Source: Todiramphus chloris collaris
Lineage: Eukaryota; Chordata; Aves; Coraciiformes; Alcedinidae
Assembly: GCA_025345505.1 (NCBI GenBank)
Contig: JANVCC010000011.1
Span: 320,055-384,054, forward strand
Length of the DNA: 64,000 nucleotides
Direction: 5' to 3'
Shown here: piece by piece, positions 35,601-46,667 of the stretch
Numbering within the stretch: position 1 is the stretch's first letter
Layout of the letters: each line of letters opens with the position of its first letter
Translations under genes and position numbers: made by a program
Notes under the pieces: generated by a model
Database searches by the model: none
Seen by the model: only the letters and a program-made list of their open reading frames with translations
Told to the model about the DNA's origin: nothing

Positions 35601-38600
35601 GCAGGTACCACTGGTGTCCCAGCCTGTCTTGGGGACAGCAGTTCTCTCCTTTGCGCTGCTCATGTTTCAGGACTTTCAGGACCTTCATTCTTTTGGATGT
35701 GAAGCTTTTTCTGTTGCCTCCTTTCTTTTATTCCCACCCATCCTTCCCCACCTTGTTTCAAAACCTTGCAGGTCTCAGCACCCTGGATTTTGGAGCCCCT
35801 CAGTGTCTGATCAGAAACCCAAGAAGATGACATGCTTCCTAGCCCCAAGCAAGCACCTTGGGATCATCTGAGAGTTATGGGTTCTCCTTTTCTTCCATCT
35901 CTTGCTTATTTTCTATGCCAGCAGCCAAAGTCCTTTGGGTTCAGAACCTTTGGGTTCATCACACCAAACAGAGGCAGCACAGTTTGTCCCTGGTGAGCTG
36001 ACTCTCCAACCTATTATGCTGATCCCTTTCCCAGTCCTGATGCCTTCATCCATCCTAGGAACCATCCCACAACTCTACAGGTTCAGTGTCATCCTTGCTT
36101 GTCCATGTCTCCAGGCACAGGAGCGTGCTCATGGGAAGGATCAGCCCTTTGGCAGGACTTGAATGATGTCCCATGGGCAGCTCTTTATACCAGCAGCTAC
36201 ATGTGACACCGGTGTGTCTTAATAATTCTTCTGCAACACATCTGGAGGAGCTGAGGGCTTGAAATCTGGAAGTGAATGACTGTCAAAAAAGAGACACTCC
36301 AGGCGCACAATACGGGCTGGGTTTGGGAACCTCCTATGTCTCATCTGGTGATGGGGTAGGTGTGGGGCTGTGCTGCTACAGCTGGTAGGAGTGGCCCTGA
36401 GAGCATTACTACTCACTCCGTAGGAGGATCTACAGTCACGGAATCATAGAATCAAGAACTGGTTTGGTTGGAAGAGATCTTTTAGATCATCATGTCCAAC
36501 CATTAACCCAGCACTGCCAAGTCTTAAGCCGTGTCCCTCAGTACCACATCTCCATGGCTTTGAAACCCTTCCAAGGATGGGGACTCCACCACTGCCCTGG
36601 GCAGCCTGGGACAGGCCTTGATAACCCTTTTGCAGAAGAAATTGTTCCTCATGTCCAACCTAAACCTCTCCTGGCAAAACTTGAGTCCGTATCCTCTTGT
36701 CCTAGGGGCTTGTTCCTTAGGAGAAGTCACTGACTCCCACCTGGCTCCAGCCTCCTTGCAGGGAGTTCTGGAGAGCGAGAAGGTCTCTCCTGAGTGTCTT
36801 TTTCTCCAGGCTCAACAGGCCCAGGTCCCTCAGCCACTCCTCACAAGTCTTGTTTCCTAGACCCTTTCCCAGCTTCATTGCCCTTCTCTGAACACACTTC
36901 AGCCCCTCAATGTCTTTCTCGGAGTGAGAGGCCCAAACCTGAACCAGGGATTTGAAGGGCAGCCTCCCCAGTGCCCAGTCCAAGGGGATGATCCCTGCCC
37001 TAGTCCTGCTGGCTACACTAGTGCTGATCCAAGCCAGGATGCTGGTGGCCTTCTTGGCCACCTGGGCACACACTGGCTCATCGTCAGCTGCCTGTCAACC
37101 AACCCCCAGGTCCTTTTCCACTGGGCAGTTTCCGGCCACTCTTTCCAAAGCCTGGAGTATTGCAGGGGGTTGTTGTGACTCAAGGGCAGGACCCAGCCCT
37201 TGTCCTGGTTCAACCTCATCCCATTGGCCTCAGCCCATCGATTCAGCCTGGCCTGATCCCTCTGCAGAGCCTCCTGACCCTCCAGGAGATCAACACTCCT
37301 GCCAACTTGATGCTGTGCAACATCAGTCACAGCTGATGTAACTCCTTGCTGACAGCACAGTCAGAAGCTGACACCCACTGCACACAGAGCTGGTGATTGG
37401 CACTAAAGAAAATACTGGGCCTCTAGTCACTGCTTTGGCTTCTGCTTTCAGCTGAATGACAAAGACAATGTGGGGTTTTTTTTTTTCCTTCTCAAACAGG
37501 GAGCTTATTATACCCAGCCAGTGTATGCGGCACAGCCTCACGTTATCCATCACACCACCGTGGTTCAGCCCAACAGCATCCCATCGGCCATCTATCCGGC
37601 CCCGGTTGCTGCACCCAGGACCAACGGTGTGGCCATGGGGATGGTCGCTGGGACCACCATGGCAATGTCAGCAGGTAAGAAGGAAAATCTTTCCATGTTC
37701 TGAGCCATAGTTTCATGTCTCAGGTAGGACCCAGCCAAACAACCTGTGCAGGAGGCTCGTCCTGGATGAAAAACTGTCTGTGCGTGCGACATGTAGGTTG
37801 TATCTAGCAAGTGGCTTCAGAAACTCCTTGCCCACAGCCTATTGCAGATTTGCCTGCTAGATTTGCTTGCTGGTTATTGCGCCCTTGCAGGCAAACTTCA
37901 ATTAATTTGCTCCTGATACTGATCTAACACGATTTTTAGGTCAGCAGAGGAGACCTTTGGTTTGGCTCGCTCTAGAAGGATGCACTCTTGCGTTCTTAAA
38001 TATATTAGTCTTTCCTCTGTTCCCTAAGTGGAGGAATTTCCAGGTTTGTCCATCTTCAAATACTGTTGTATTTCTATACTCAAGTTCTCTTTTTAGGATA
38101 CTTAATGTCTTGCTTTCGTTTGACTAAATGAACATTACTGCTGGTTTACGTATCCCAAATCCCCTGCCTTTGATATGCAGGATTGCTTCAAACTGCAATT
38201 AATTGATAGCACATTAAGTCAGGATATGGGCTGGTTTTATTTTTTCCAAAGCCTGTATTTCTCTCATTAACAATTCTTAGGATTGTGTATTGAATTCTGC
38301 CAAGAAATGCATCATTCATCCTTTTGCATCCGCATTATCTGTGAAATAGGACTCAGTTATGGGACACAATCCCTGGTGCAAGCAGAGATACCACAGCCTG
38401 GGAATGACAAGAACCACTCTGAGAGATTAACTGTTGCTTATTCTGAGAAGTGGATCAATGTAATTAATGCACGTGGGATGTCTTAACATTTCATTAGGAG
38501 CATTTGTAGAGAGATACCCAGAAACTGAGAAGTTGTTTTAAGCTACTCCTAGAACTGAGTAGTTCAGGGATGTATTCTCCCTCCCCTTGTCTGCTGAAGG

Positions 38601-39400
38601 CACCATGCAAATTCTCACCTTAAATCTCTCTGTGTATTAGCTGCAGACTGAAAGAAAAGAATCTGCACCAGGCAGGTCCCTCTGCTTCATGGCTGGGAGA
38701 GCATCACTCCTTCTGCTGCATCCCAAGTCTCTGTGTGTTTAAATGAAGCAAAAGAGCTCCACTGCCCTTGGGAGATGAGTGGCAAAGCTCACCTTCATTT
38801 TCCCTAGAAGGTCTGGGGATTTTTGTCATCTTCTTTTGCAACACTCATCCCTTTCAATTTGGTCCTTCGAGGTTTCAGATCACGGCAGTGATCTGCTGTT
38901 GCAATTTAGCCCGGTGCCTTTTGCAGGTGGAAGATATCAGCAAGTTAGTGAGTAACTCTGCTGCTGGTGTTTAGGGGCAAGTAAAATGGGAAAAAAGATG
39001 AGTAAAAGGGCCAAAAATAGCATGGAAAATATACTGGACCCTGAGATGGTTTTATTCTGTACCTGGTTTGTGCTGATACCAACTTCATGAGTCAAACAAA
39101 CACCTTCGATTCAGGTCTCATGGGCAGAATAATATTAATGAGAATTGAAGAAGGAAAACAAAAAAGGCAGATGATGCCATGCCCACCTCTCCTCTGCAGT
39201 CTTCAGCACCATACCCTGAGAGTACCACTCCCCACTTGGAGCTCTCCTCCTCCTTCCTAAATAGTTCTCTGTGCCATTGCATTGCAGGAACCTTGTTGAC
39301 CACCCCCCAACACACTGCCATCGGAGCACATCCAGTTTCCGTGCCAACGTACAGGGCTCAAGGAACCCCCACCTATAGCTACGTACCTCCACATTGGTAA
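14595..39400 (+). CDS. FAM168A: FAM168A (TCRP1), 3' five coding exons
   Basis: Small proline/tyrosine-rich protein, 5' end missing. Coding exons: 14595-14675, 26623-26748, 34005-34147, 37500-37674 and 39288-39400. All have AG/GT borders and compatible phases (1-1, 1-1, 1-0, 0-1, 1-stop). They give 211 residues ending in YSYVPPHW. Adding the usual 23-24 N-terminal residues (MNPVYSPV...), encoded upstream of the window, gives 235, the length of the shorter human isoform as remembered. Visible motifs are [58 protein letters not shown] and [15 protein letters not shown]. No enzyme domain or signal peptide is seen; the late [15 protein letters not shown] stretch is hydrophobic. The human protein is reported to affect cisplatin resistance, AKT signalling and DNA polymerase beta stability; that is literature, not sequence. 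The gene converges on RELT. Identification is near certain; the upstream exons were not found in 1-14594. Confidence 0.95.
15733..15745. repeat. C13 run
   Basis: Homopolymer in a FAM168A intron within a pyrimidine-rich stretch. Confidence 0.9.
16776..16952 (+). mobile_element. CR1 LINE 3' fragment
   Basis: Sense: CCATCATTGGAAGAATTAAA, GGTCTAGTGGAAGATGTC, CCCTTCCAACCCAAACCAAT then CTGTGATC. Confidence 0.88.
18345..18448 (+). mobile_element. CR1 LINE 3' tail
   Basis: Sense, about 100 bp: GTGCAGATGTCCCTGATCAC, GGTTGGACTAGGTGATCTTG, AAAGCATTCTGTGAT. Confidence 0.9.
20388..20945 (-). mobile_element. CR1 LINE, well-preserved 3' part
   Basis: Antisense: AGAATCATAGAATGTTTCAG, CTAGTCCAACCCCCCTGCAG, CATCACCCCTTGTCCTGTC, ACTGCAGGGGGGTCTCCCC. 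Forms an inverted pair with the copy at 23110-23672. Confidence 0.95.
23110..23672 (+). mobile_element. CR1 LINE, well-preserved 3' part
   Basis: Sense: GATTCTGCCCCTCTGCTCTG through AACATTCTATGATTCTATGA. Same subfamily as 8866-9498 and 20388-20945, with few differences by eye. Confidence 0.95.
26623..26748 (+). CDS. FAM168A: FAM168A coding exon b
   Basis: 126 bp, phase 1-1, acceptor ...CTCAAG, donor A|GTAAAT. It encodes residues 51-92 ([16 protein letters not shown], then [19 protein letters not shown]). The human longer isoform places a 27-nt microexon (EFQFLHSAY) just before this exon; I did not find one here. Confidence 0.94.
29573..30298 (-). mobile_element. CR1 LINE, about 0.73 kb with RT fragment
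   Basis: Antisense. Tail ATAGAATCATAGAATCACAG. On the minus strand it encodes [17 protein letters not shown] and [20 protein letters not shown], the reverse-transcriptase end with a recognisable ADD box. 5' truncated. Confidence 0.94.
30812..30862 (-). mobile_element. CR1-tail-like remnant
   Basis: AATAGAATCATAGAACGG, later ATATCATAGAATGGTTTC, with a partial internal duplication. Only tail motifs remain. Confidence 0.5.
32078..32225 (-). mobile_element. CR1 LINE 3' fragment
   Basis: Antisense: ATCACAGAATCACAAAATG, GGCTTGGAAGGAACCTCCAG, then AGATTGCATCTAGGAGAGTT. Confidence 0.88.
33165..33475 (-). mobile_element. CR1 LINE 3' fragment
   Basis: Antisense: AAGATCATCAAGTCCAACTG, CCATGGCTTTGAAACCCCTC, CTGGGCAGCCTGGGACAAGC. 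Same subfamily as 36436 and 54407. Confidence 0.92.
34005..34147 (+). CDS. FAM168A: FAM168A coding exon c
   Basis: 143 bp, acceptor TTTGCCAG, donor CAG|GTAAGT (consensus). It encodes residues 94-140: [32 protein letters not shown], ending QNLYTQ. It carries a PPPY/PxY-type proline motif. Confidence 0.96.
34148..37499 (+). other. FAM168A: FAM168A intron between exons c and d
   Basis: About 3.35 kb. The last third is a minus-oriented CR1 (36436-37330). The rest is pyrimidine-rich unique sequence. The open frame at 34363-34899 shows no family resemblance and is not called. Confidence 0.85.
36436..37335 (-). mobile_element. CR1 LINE, about 0.9 kb with RT fragment
   Basis: Antisense. Tail CACGGAATCATAGAATCA. 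Encodes [20 protein letters not shown] on the minus strand, a reverse-transcriptase C-terminal segment. Longest copy of its subfamily in the window; 5' truncated, ending about 165 bp before FAM168A exon d. Confidence 0.94.
37500..37674 (+). CDS. FAM168A: FAM168A coding exon d
   Basis: 175 bp, phase 0 to 1, preceded by a T12 run and CAAACAG, donor G|GTAAGA. It encodes residues 141-198: [34 protein letters not shown], then the hydrophobic [14 protein letters not shown]. Confidence 0.96.
37675..39287 (+). other. FAM168A: FAM168A intron between exons d and e
   Basis: About 1.6 kb of AT-rich unique sequence. No CR1 and no gene recognised. Confidence 0.85.
39288..39400 (+). CDS. FAM168A: FAM168A last coding exon
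   Basis: 113 bp of coding sequence from acceptor CATTGCAG to the TAA at 39398-39400. It encodes residues 200-235, starting [18 protein letters not shown] and ending YSYVPPHW. The exon continues 18 nt past the stop to a consensus donor at 39419. Confidence 0.96.
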
Positions 39401-39418
39401 ACCCACCGGCCAATTCAT
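39401..39418 (+). other. FAM168A: FAM168A 3' UTR, part before the UTR intron
   Basis: Eighteen nucleotides between the stop codon and a strong donor (CAT|GTAAGT). The distance is well under the roughly 50-nt limit for nonsense-mediated decay, so splicing here should not destabilise the mRNA. This is an inference from splice signals. Confidence 0.7.
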
Positions 39419-39586
39419 GTAAGTGCTGCCTTTGCAGGTCTTGCTCTACTCTTGTTGAATAGTTTTCCACCACGCACTGTTATTGCTTCTCTCCTTCCTA
39501 CAAAGCTGCTGAATCCCTTTGTCTGCAAGATGCTTTGACTCCAGAACAGCCATCATTTCTGTGGTCCAGAGGAGATCACAAAACTG

Positions 39587-40010
39587 ATGCAAGGGCTGGA
39601 ACCCCTTTGCTGTGAGGCCAGGCTGAGAGAGTTGGGGTTGTTCAGCCTGGAGAAGACTCTGGGGAAACCTTCTTGTGGCCTTCCAGTCCTTAATGGGGAC
39701 TGTCAGAAAGACGGGGACAGACTTTTCATCAGGGCATGTTGTGACTGGACAAGGGGTTATGGTTTTAAACTAAAAGAGGGAGATTATAGACTAGAGAGAA
39801 AGAAGAAATTGTTGACACAGGGTGGTGAGACCCTGTCCCAGGTTGCCCAGAGAGATGATTGATGCCCCATCGCTGGAAACATTCCAGGTGATGTTGGCTG
39901 GGGCTCTGAGCAACCTGCTCTAGTTGCAGATGTCCCTGCTCCTTGCAGGGTGTTTGGACTAGATGACCTTGAAAGGTCCCTTCCCACCCAAACCATTCCG
40001 ATTCTCTGAT
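39587..40010 (+). mobile_element. CR1 LINE 3' fragment
   Basis: Sense: GCTGGAACCCCTTTGCTGTG, GGTTATGGTTTTAAACTAAA, CCCTGCTCCTTGCAGGGTGT, ending AACCATTCCGATTCTCTGAT. Inside the 3' UTR intron. Confidence 0.93.
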
Positions 40011-40196
40011 TTAGCACTGCTTCCTGGCTCTACAGAGGGTATTAGCAAAGCACAGTGTGCCTTGACCTTACATCTTGATGCTCAGGACATGCAAGGCTTT
40101 ACCAGGGAACTCAGTGGCATCAGGCTGCTCTGAGTGGAGTTGGACATTTTGAGAGTTGACATGTTCATGCTTTTAAGGTTGACACACTGTCTTTTA

Positions 40197-40490
40197 TAGA
40201 ATCAGAGAATGGTTTGGGTTTGAATGGGCCTTAAAGACCTCCTAGTCCCAACTCCCATGCCATGGGCACAGACACCTCCCACTAGACCAGGTTGGTCCAA
40301 GTCCTGTCCAACCTGAACACATCCAGTGATGGAGCATCCACTGCTTCTCTGGGCAACCTGTCTCATCACCCTCACAGTAAAGAACATCTTCCTAATACCT
40401 AATTTAAACCTAGCTTCTTTCAGTTTAAATCCGTTACCCTTCATCCTATCACTACCCTTCCTGATAAAGAGTCCCTTCCTATCTTTCATA
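40197..40490 (-). mobile_element. CR1 LINE 3' fragment
   Basis: Antisense: ATAGAATCAGAGAATGGTTT, CATCCACTGCTTCTCTGGGC, then TTCATCCTATCACTACCCTT. Confidence 0.92.
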
Positions 40491-40956
40491 TCACTTGAAT
40501 ATGTTTTTTTTCCCCCCTGCTAAAACATGCTGGGACACCATCTTGTTCATTAGCACCAGCATTGCATGCAGCTGCCTGCAGCCAGCTGCAGATTCATGTC
40601 ATGCTCAGGATCCCAGAAATCCCAGTTGCTCATTTAAACACCCTTTGTGTGTTGCTGGAGGAGCCCTTGGGTCCATCACACCCAATTAACAGGCAACACA
40701 GCTGATGGGAGCATGGAGAAGGCAGGGTAGATCTCATCCAGCCCAGGAGGTTATCTGAAATCTCTCCCTGCTGCATACATTACTCTGGGCTAATCCTGCC
40801 CATGACAAATCGTTGTGCAATTAGCAGACAGCATCCTATCTGCATGTTTTTAATCCCATCTATTGGATACCACCGGGCAAGCTGCTGCTTTCTCAGCTCC
40901 ATGCCCAAGAAATTGTCTGCAGTGCGGCACAAGGGATGGTTAAATCCCGTAGGCAC

Positions 40957-41195
40957 AGAATCATAAAAGTGTAGAAGTACACAGTGGTTTGGGTGGGAAG
41001 GGACCTTTCAAGATCAACTAGCCCAACCCTTCTTCAGGGAGCAGGGACATCTGCAGCTAGAGCAGGTTGCTCAGAGCCCCAGCCAACCTCACCTGGAATG
41101 GTTCCAGGGATGGGGCATTGATCACCTCTCTGGGCAACCTGGGACAGGGTCTCACCACCACCATCATAAATTCTTCCTTATATCTGGTCTAATCC
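40957..41195 (-). mobile_element. CR1 LINE 3' fragment
   Basis: Antisense: CACAGAATCATAAAAGTG, TCTGCAGCTAGAGCAGGTTG, GGAATGGTTCCAGGGATGGG. Ends about 90 bp before the 3' UTR acceptor. Confidence 0.93.
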
Positions 41196-42234
41196 ATACT
41201 GCATGAGATGCAGAGAGAACAGCCCTGTCTGATCCTGCACCACTTCCTTCTAAGTCCATGTTTTGAATGTTTGTTCTCTTCCAGATCCGGAGTCAAACAT
41301 TGTATGCAACTACACAAGTCTTACATCAGTGCTGTGGCCTCCGTACTGCAGCACCTCGTCTGTTTGCAAGAACAAAAGAAAAAACAAAACAAACAAACAA
41401 AAAAGTGCAAGGGTCACTTTATGCATTCTTTAGTGGTTTTTGTAAAAGCTGCTTTTTTCTAATCTTCTGCCTCTTTTTTTTTCCCCCCCCTCCCTCTCCC
41501 CCTTCCTTCTCCCCACCCCACATAAATTGTGTAACACACATACTGACACTGAGCAATAGTAAAGTTCTCTCTTTGGTCCTATCGTTTGAAAGCTCAGAAT
41601 ATTCACTTTTCCAGCATTGCCCAGATGAGTGGTGCGAAGATCCCTCCACTTCTCGTTTGTTTGGGTTCTTTTCGTTATTTTTCTGTTGTCGTTGTTGTTG
41701 ACGAGAGCCTAGATTTTCTTCTTTGGCTAGTAAGAGTGGTTGATGTTCAGGGTACTTTGTGAAAAGCACAGCGCTGGTAGGCAGGCTTATTCTGATTTGG
41801 TTTGGGTATTTTTAGTTGAATAATATAAATTATTTAATCTTCCATAACATATTACAAAGAAAAATTGGTGTCTTCCAGATAGCTGTCGTGATAGATTATA
41901 AATGCATTATTTGCAGTGAAATTCTGAACTCGTCCCTTCCTTCGTAGGAGTAAAAGACTATAAATATAATTAGTGACGTAACACGCTTGTCTTAGGAAGT
42001 AGGAGGACTGGTCACCATCGGGTCTTTGGTCTGCTTTTTTTGGGCAAACAGATCTGGCATGATGGGAAGAGAGCAGTGGAGAGACGCACGCCCTGGGAGC
42101 ATCTTGGACCACTTAGGAAAACAAGATGCTCCCCATCAGCCATGTCCTGGGGCTGCGTGGGGGAGAAGACAGCTCCTTCCTTGCATGGCTACTGTTTGCA
42201 GGCAGAGATGTTGCAGGCAGCTGTTGAAGGAAGC

Positions 42235-42395
42235 AAGGAGATGTCCAAGGGTTGGTCTGAAGAGCTTTGCCAGGTCCACGGAACGGTCTGAAGAGCTTCT
42301 CCAGGTCCAGAAGGTTGGCTTCCTTCTTCAGGTGCAAGAAATGGTCTGAGGAGCTTCTTCAGGTCCTAGGGTCAGTCTGAAGAGCTTCTCCAGAG
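42235..42395. repeat. Short tandem repeat in FAM168A 3' UTR
   Basis: Three to four imperfect copies of a roughly 40-55 bp unit centred on GGTCTGAAGAGCTTCTCCAG. Not coding. Confidence 0.75.
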
Positions 42396-43819
42396 TCTGG
42401 TAACGTGAGGAAAGAGGGCAGCTGGTTGATGGAGAAGAGTCTTCGAGGCAGGGCAAGGGGGAGGATGGGTGGCTTCACCTTGCACCTGTGTCATTGGCAG
42501 AGCTGAGACCAAACGGCGACGCCTCTGTGGAAATTGAGGTGCCTCCCCATTCTTTGGATTACAGCTGGGCTCAGCGACTTCCAGGAGAAATGTTCATCCA
42601 AGCACAATAGAGAAAGGCCAGAGAGGGGGATGATGTCCAGCAGCTCTGCTTGGCAATCGGGGAGAAGTTGGGGGAAAAGGAAGCAATAGCAATAAATATG
42701 TCGCTTTCCTCATGGGAAGGCACCTGAGAAAGGGCAATAGCAAGGAAGGTGATCCACAATTGAAATGGACCAGGCTGGGAGACAAGAGGCACGCGGAGGC
42801 TGTGGGCATCGGGGTAATTTCTGGGGGGTTTGGCTTACCCAGGGGGCTGAGGATGTGAAGCCTGTTGTGGCTGGTGACATCCCACCTCAGGGTGTCCAAG
42901 TAGAGAAATACGTTGTCTCGAGGGCAGCAGAGAGAGTTCATGTTTGCAGACAATGCTTGCGGCCAGTTAATTTTTTAACCCTGTATCACCAAACCCAGCA
43001 CAGAAACAAGATTTTTCTTCTTTATTTCTTTTCCTAAAAACAGAGTCATTGTTGGATTTTGATTTTTCCCTCAAGTGTGCCAAAGGAGTTACACACACCC
43101 AGAGGCGTGTTTGCAACCCTCACGTCTCTTGGGCTCCCAGGTTGTCACAATGGACCAAATCCAGAGCCTTGAAAGAGGTCAGGTTAGGAGCTGCAGATGG
43201 GAATCCTTCCTGGCACTACCTGGTGTGGGTTCTCAACCCATGCATGGTGTTGAGTCAGTTCCCAGATGCCTCTGTTGGTTGCTTTGCTTTGGTCATGCCT
43301 GGATCACATGTCCAGATAGAGGTGAGGGCAGTGAAGACCAAGACTGGAGGATCACCTTGACCTCCTGGTGACGTAGAGGTCAGACTGGAGGGTCTTTCAG
43401 GAGAGCAAGTTGACCAGATGTTAGCACCTGGGTGAGACTTCCTTATTCTTGGTGGAGTCTCCCAGCTTGGCTTCTGCTGCCATTGGAAGGAGCTACTGGA
43501 GATCCTTTCCATGAGCAAGGTCCAAATGGGGAGAAACAAGTTTAGGGACCCAAGAGGACTTTTCCTACCACTGGTTGGTCCCGGGTAGTTTGTGAGGTCG
43601 GGTGTTGGTGCCGGTGCTTCTGTATGGGGGTCATTCGGTTGGTGCTGCTGGTTTTAAAGGAAATCTAGCAAAGCTCTGGTTGACCTTCCCAAACTCACAG
43701 GGAACGGAATGTGTGAAGACGGAACACCAGTTTTCTGGGGTGGGGAAGGTGGATTTCTTCCTTGTAGTACTTTGGGTTGCACTTTGGGTTTATATAAAAG
43801 AAAAAGAGAAGAAAAGACC

Positions 43820-43841
43820 AAAAAAAAAAAAAAAAAAAAAA
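43820..43841 (+). repeat. A22 run
   Basis: Homopolymer A in the FAM168A 3' UTR; a possible internal-priming site for oligo-dT cDNA. Confidence 0.95.
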
Positions 43842-45127
43842 GAGTAAATAATCAGAGGGTCACCCCTGCATAAAGCCAAGGGTGAGCCTGTAAAGAGCAA
43901 CGGGACATTTGGAAATACTGCATCATCCTTCCACTGGTTGTAGCACACTACAGTTAAACCTGGGCTGAAAATACCCAACCCAGTAGATCACAGGAATTGA
44001 AGACTTCTCAAATACCGTTTTTTGCTCTCACTGTTGACTTTGTGTTATGTATTAGGAGCTGTCTATCAGTGTCAAAGCACGTAGGATAGAGTAAGCTCTA
44101 GCCAATCTAACAGCACTATGACTTGCAGGGTCCAGTGAGCTTTGTTACCGCAGCCCAGGCTCTGCAGAGGACCTTCTTTCCCAGCAGACACCGTCCCATC
44201 ACTGACCTAGGCACCCTTCACCCGGAATTGCTTTAGGAATGACTGCTAAAATTGTGGCCCAGGGCTAGGAAGGAGATGCCAGGCTTTCTTCTGACAGGAA
44301 AGAAAACACTACAGGTGGAATAAAAAGCTCCAGAAGCCAAGCATGGAGTGTCACACAGTTTTATCGCTAAAGAGATCTGACACGGGGTGGTTTTAATTCC
44401 TTCACTTGGCTCAATAGCACATCTGATGCTCCTCATCCCATTATGCCCAGGCAGAAATATTAATTTATCCAGGGCGCAGAGGTGAAATATTCACCGTCTG
44501 CTGAGCGAGAGGCTTTGGTGAGCGCATTTGAAAACCAGTGCTGGGTTTAGACTTGGACCACTGCATGGCTTCAGGGCCACCACATGGCTCCAGGCTTGGG
44601 TATCTCCTTCCCAAGGTGACTTCATGGGGCTGTAGTGATGGGGAGATGTTCCTTGCCACCACCTGGGGATGTGATGCCCACTTGGCTCATGCCAACAGTG
44701 ACCTGAAGCCCTGTCCACTTCCCCATGGAGGGACATTGATTTTTGGATAAATGGAAGGATGGGAGGAAAATCAATGATCTCAAGCCCTTTCCTTATTCAA
44801 ATCATGGCTCAACTGAAGGTTCTGGGAAGGTTGAAGCCTGGTAGGAGACACTGATGGGAGCCACCAGCTGCTCAAATATTTCACTCCAGCAAAGCTTTGC
44901 TGATGTTGGTTAAGGAAAAGGCTTTCCCATGTTGAAGGATCACACTGCGCATTAGCAGAGAAGAGCAGGAGGGGTTAAACCATCCTTAGCAGACCAGCAA
45001 AGCGTCTCAGAGATTAAAATTCCAGCTAAATAGGAAGGCGAAAAATAACTCTCAAACCAGTGTTACAACCATTAACCCATCCCTGCCGTTAGCTTTGCTT
45101 TAAAACGTGAGCTGTGATGCAGAATCT

Positions 45128-45146
45128 GGGGGGGGGGGGGGGGGGG
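45128..45146 (+). repeat. G19 run
   Basis: Homopolymer G in the FAM168A 3' UTR on the sense strand. Length calls in such runs are error-prone. Confidence 0.95.
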
Positions 45147-46661
45147 TGGAGTGGAATTAAAATGCATATTCATAGTGGTGGTGGCTCCCAACCGGAGCAA
45201 GCCCGTTGGAGCTTGGGCCCATCCTGCCTCCACGTGGCTGAACCCTCTGGGCGAGGAGTTGCTCCTGTATTTTATGGATTATAATTACCCAGTTCAGCTT
45301 TTTTTGCCATTTTCAAGATCTAATTACCATGAAGTGTTATTTAAGGGGTTTGTTTTAATGATGGATGTTTCAGGGTATCAGATTTTACCCCCTGCCCACT
45401 GGCATCCTGCTGAATATGGTCCCTCCTGGAGAGACAACCCCACCCCCAACCTCTCTTTACCATCCCCTCCTGCATCCCCACTGGGGATTTGGGATGATGT
45501 GGTCCCCAGCTGGAAGGCGTGAAATGGGGTCTTGCTTTCCTAGGGGGAGAAAAAAAACACATTTCGGGGTTTATTTTCCATAGGAAAACCCAACCAGCCA
45601 ACAATAGCAATAAAAGCCACTGGATGCCCATAAATCCAGGTTTTGGGGGTGGTTTGGTTTGGTTTCTTTTGTTGTTGTTGTTAATATTTTCAGGCCCTCT
45701 GAGCATCTACCAGCCCCGAAACACGGCGACCCTCTGCCCATGCCCCCTCTGCAGTGCTGGGCTGTCAGCAGGATCAGGCTTTGGATACGTTTCTCTCCCA
45801 TGTGCTCGCATATAAAGCCTGTTAAGGAGCTTGGGAGGGAGGAGAGCTTGGAAAAGGCATTTTTCTGGTGTGTTGCACCGTGGCACTTATAGATAGACCA
45901 GTAATCACGTAAATGAACCCGTTACGGAGATGTTTGCAAGGCAGGAACAGCAAAATCGGTGGTTTAATGGCAGCAACTCCCAGTTAGAAACACTCAGTCG
46001 TTCTGTTTGTAGGGAAAAATCCTGATGGAACACAGCCACCTGCATCACCGCTGCCTCCTCCTGCAAGGGATGGAGCGGAGGGGGAGCTGGGGTTTAAGGG
46101 GGGCGAAGGGGGTTCAGGATCAGGGCGCTGGGTGGGATGAGATTTGCAGGGTCGGCAGCCATCGGGAAGCGCAGCGAGAAAGGGCAAGTGAGACAGTGGG
46201 GTGCAGGATGGCACCCAAACCCTCCCAATCCCATAGCATGGAGCAAATCGGCACCAGGCTCCTACCCCTCTTTCTATGTAATTAATTTTTTAATTCGTTT
46301 CCACTGGTTTTAAATATTAGCGGACATCTTAAGCAAAAATAAATACCAAAAAACCCAATAATCTCAAAAAAACAAGACAAAAAATAATTTAACCCAGGAG
46401 TAACCATGTCTTCCAAGTCTAAGTCTCAAAGGTGTTGAGGGAGCACGGCCTTGAGCTGATGCCCTGGAAAGCCCCCCCAGCCTCTCAGTTTGTCCATCTG
46501 AAGTGTAAATTTGGGGTTTGGTTTCCTGCCTCCCCCACCCCCCATTTGTTTTCTGTTCTGGTTTTGGTTCTGAAGATCAAGTTGTGATCTCCCTGACAGA
46601 TTTCAGCCAAGAGTTTGTAACTGTACGATATTTACTGTAAGATGTAGAACATTCGATAACT

Positions 46662-46667
46662 ATTAAA
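46662..46667 (+). terminator. FAM168A: FAM168A polyadenylation signal (ATTAAA)
   Basis: ATTAAA followed within about 15 nt by an A-rich stretch, at the end of the long UTR-like block and before the sequence changes character. Cleavage would be near 46680. Assigned from motif and position. Confidence 0.55.

Larger units (their letters stand above)
39419..41284 (+). other. FAM168A: FAM168A 3' UTR intron
   Basis: Inferred 1.87-kb intron from GTAAGT at 39419 to the pyrimidine-rich acceptor TTGTTCTCTTCCAG ending at 41284. It holds three CR1 fragments (39587-40010, 40197-40490, 40957-41195), whereas the 5.4 kb downstream holds none that I recognise. That contrast fits an intron followed by a conserved UTR exon. 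Confidence 0.68.
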
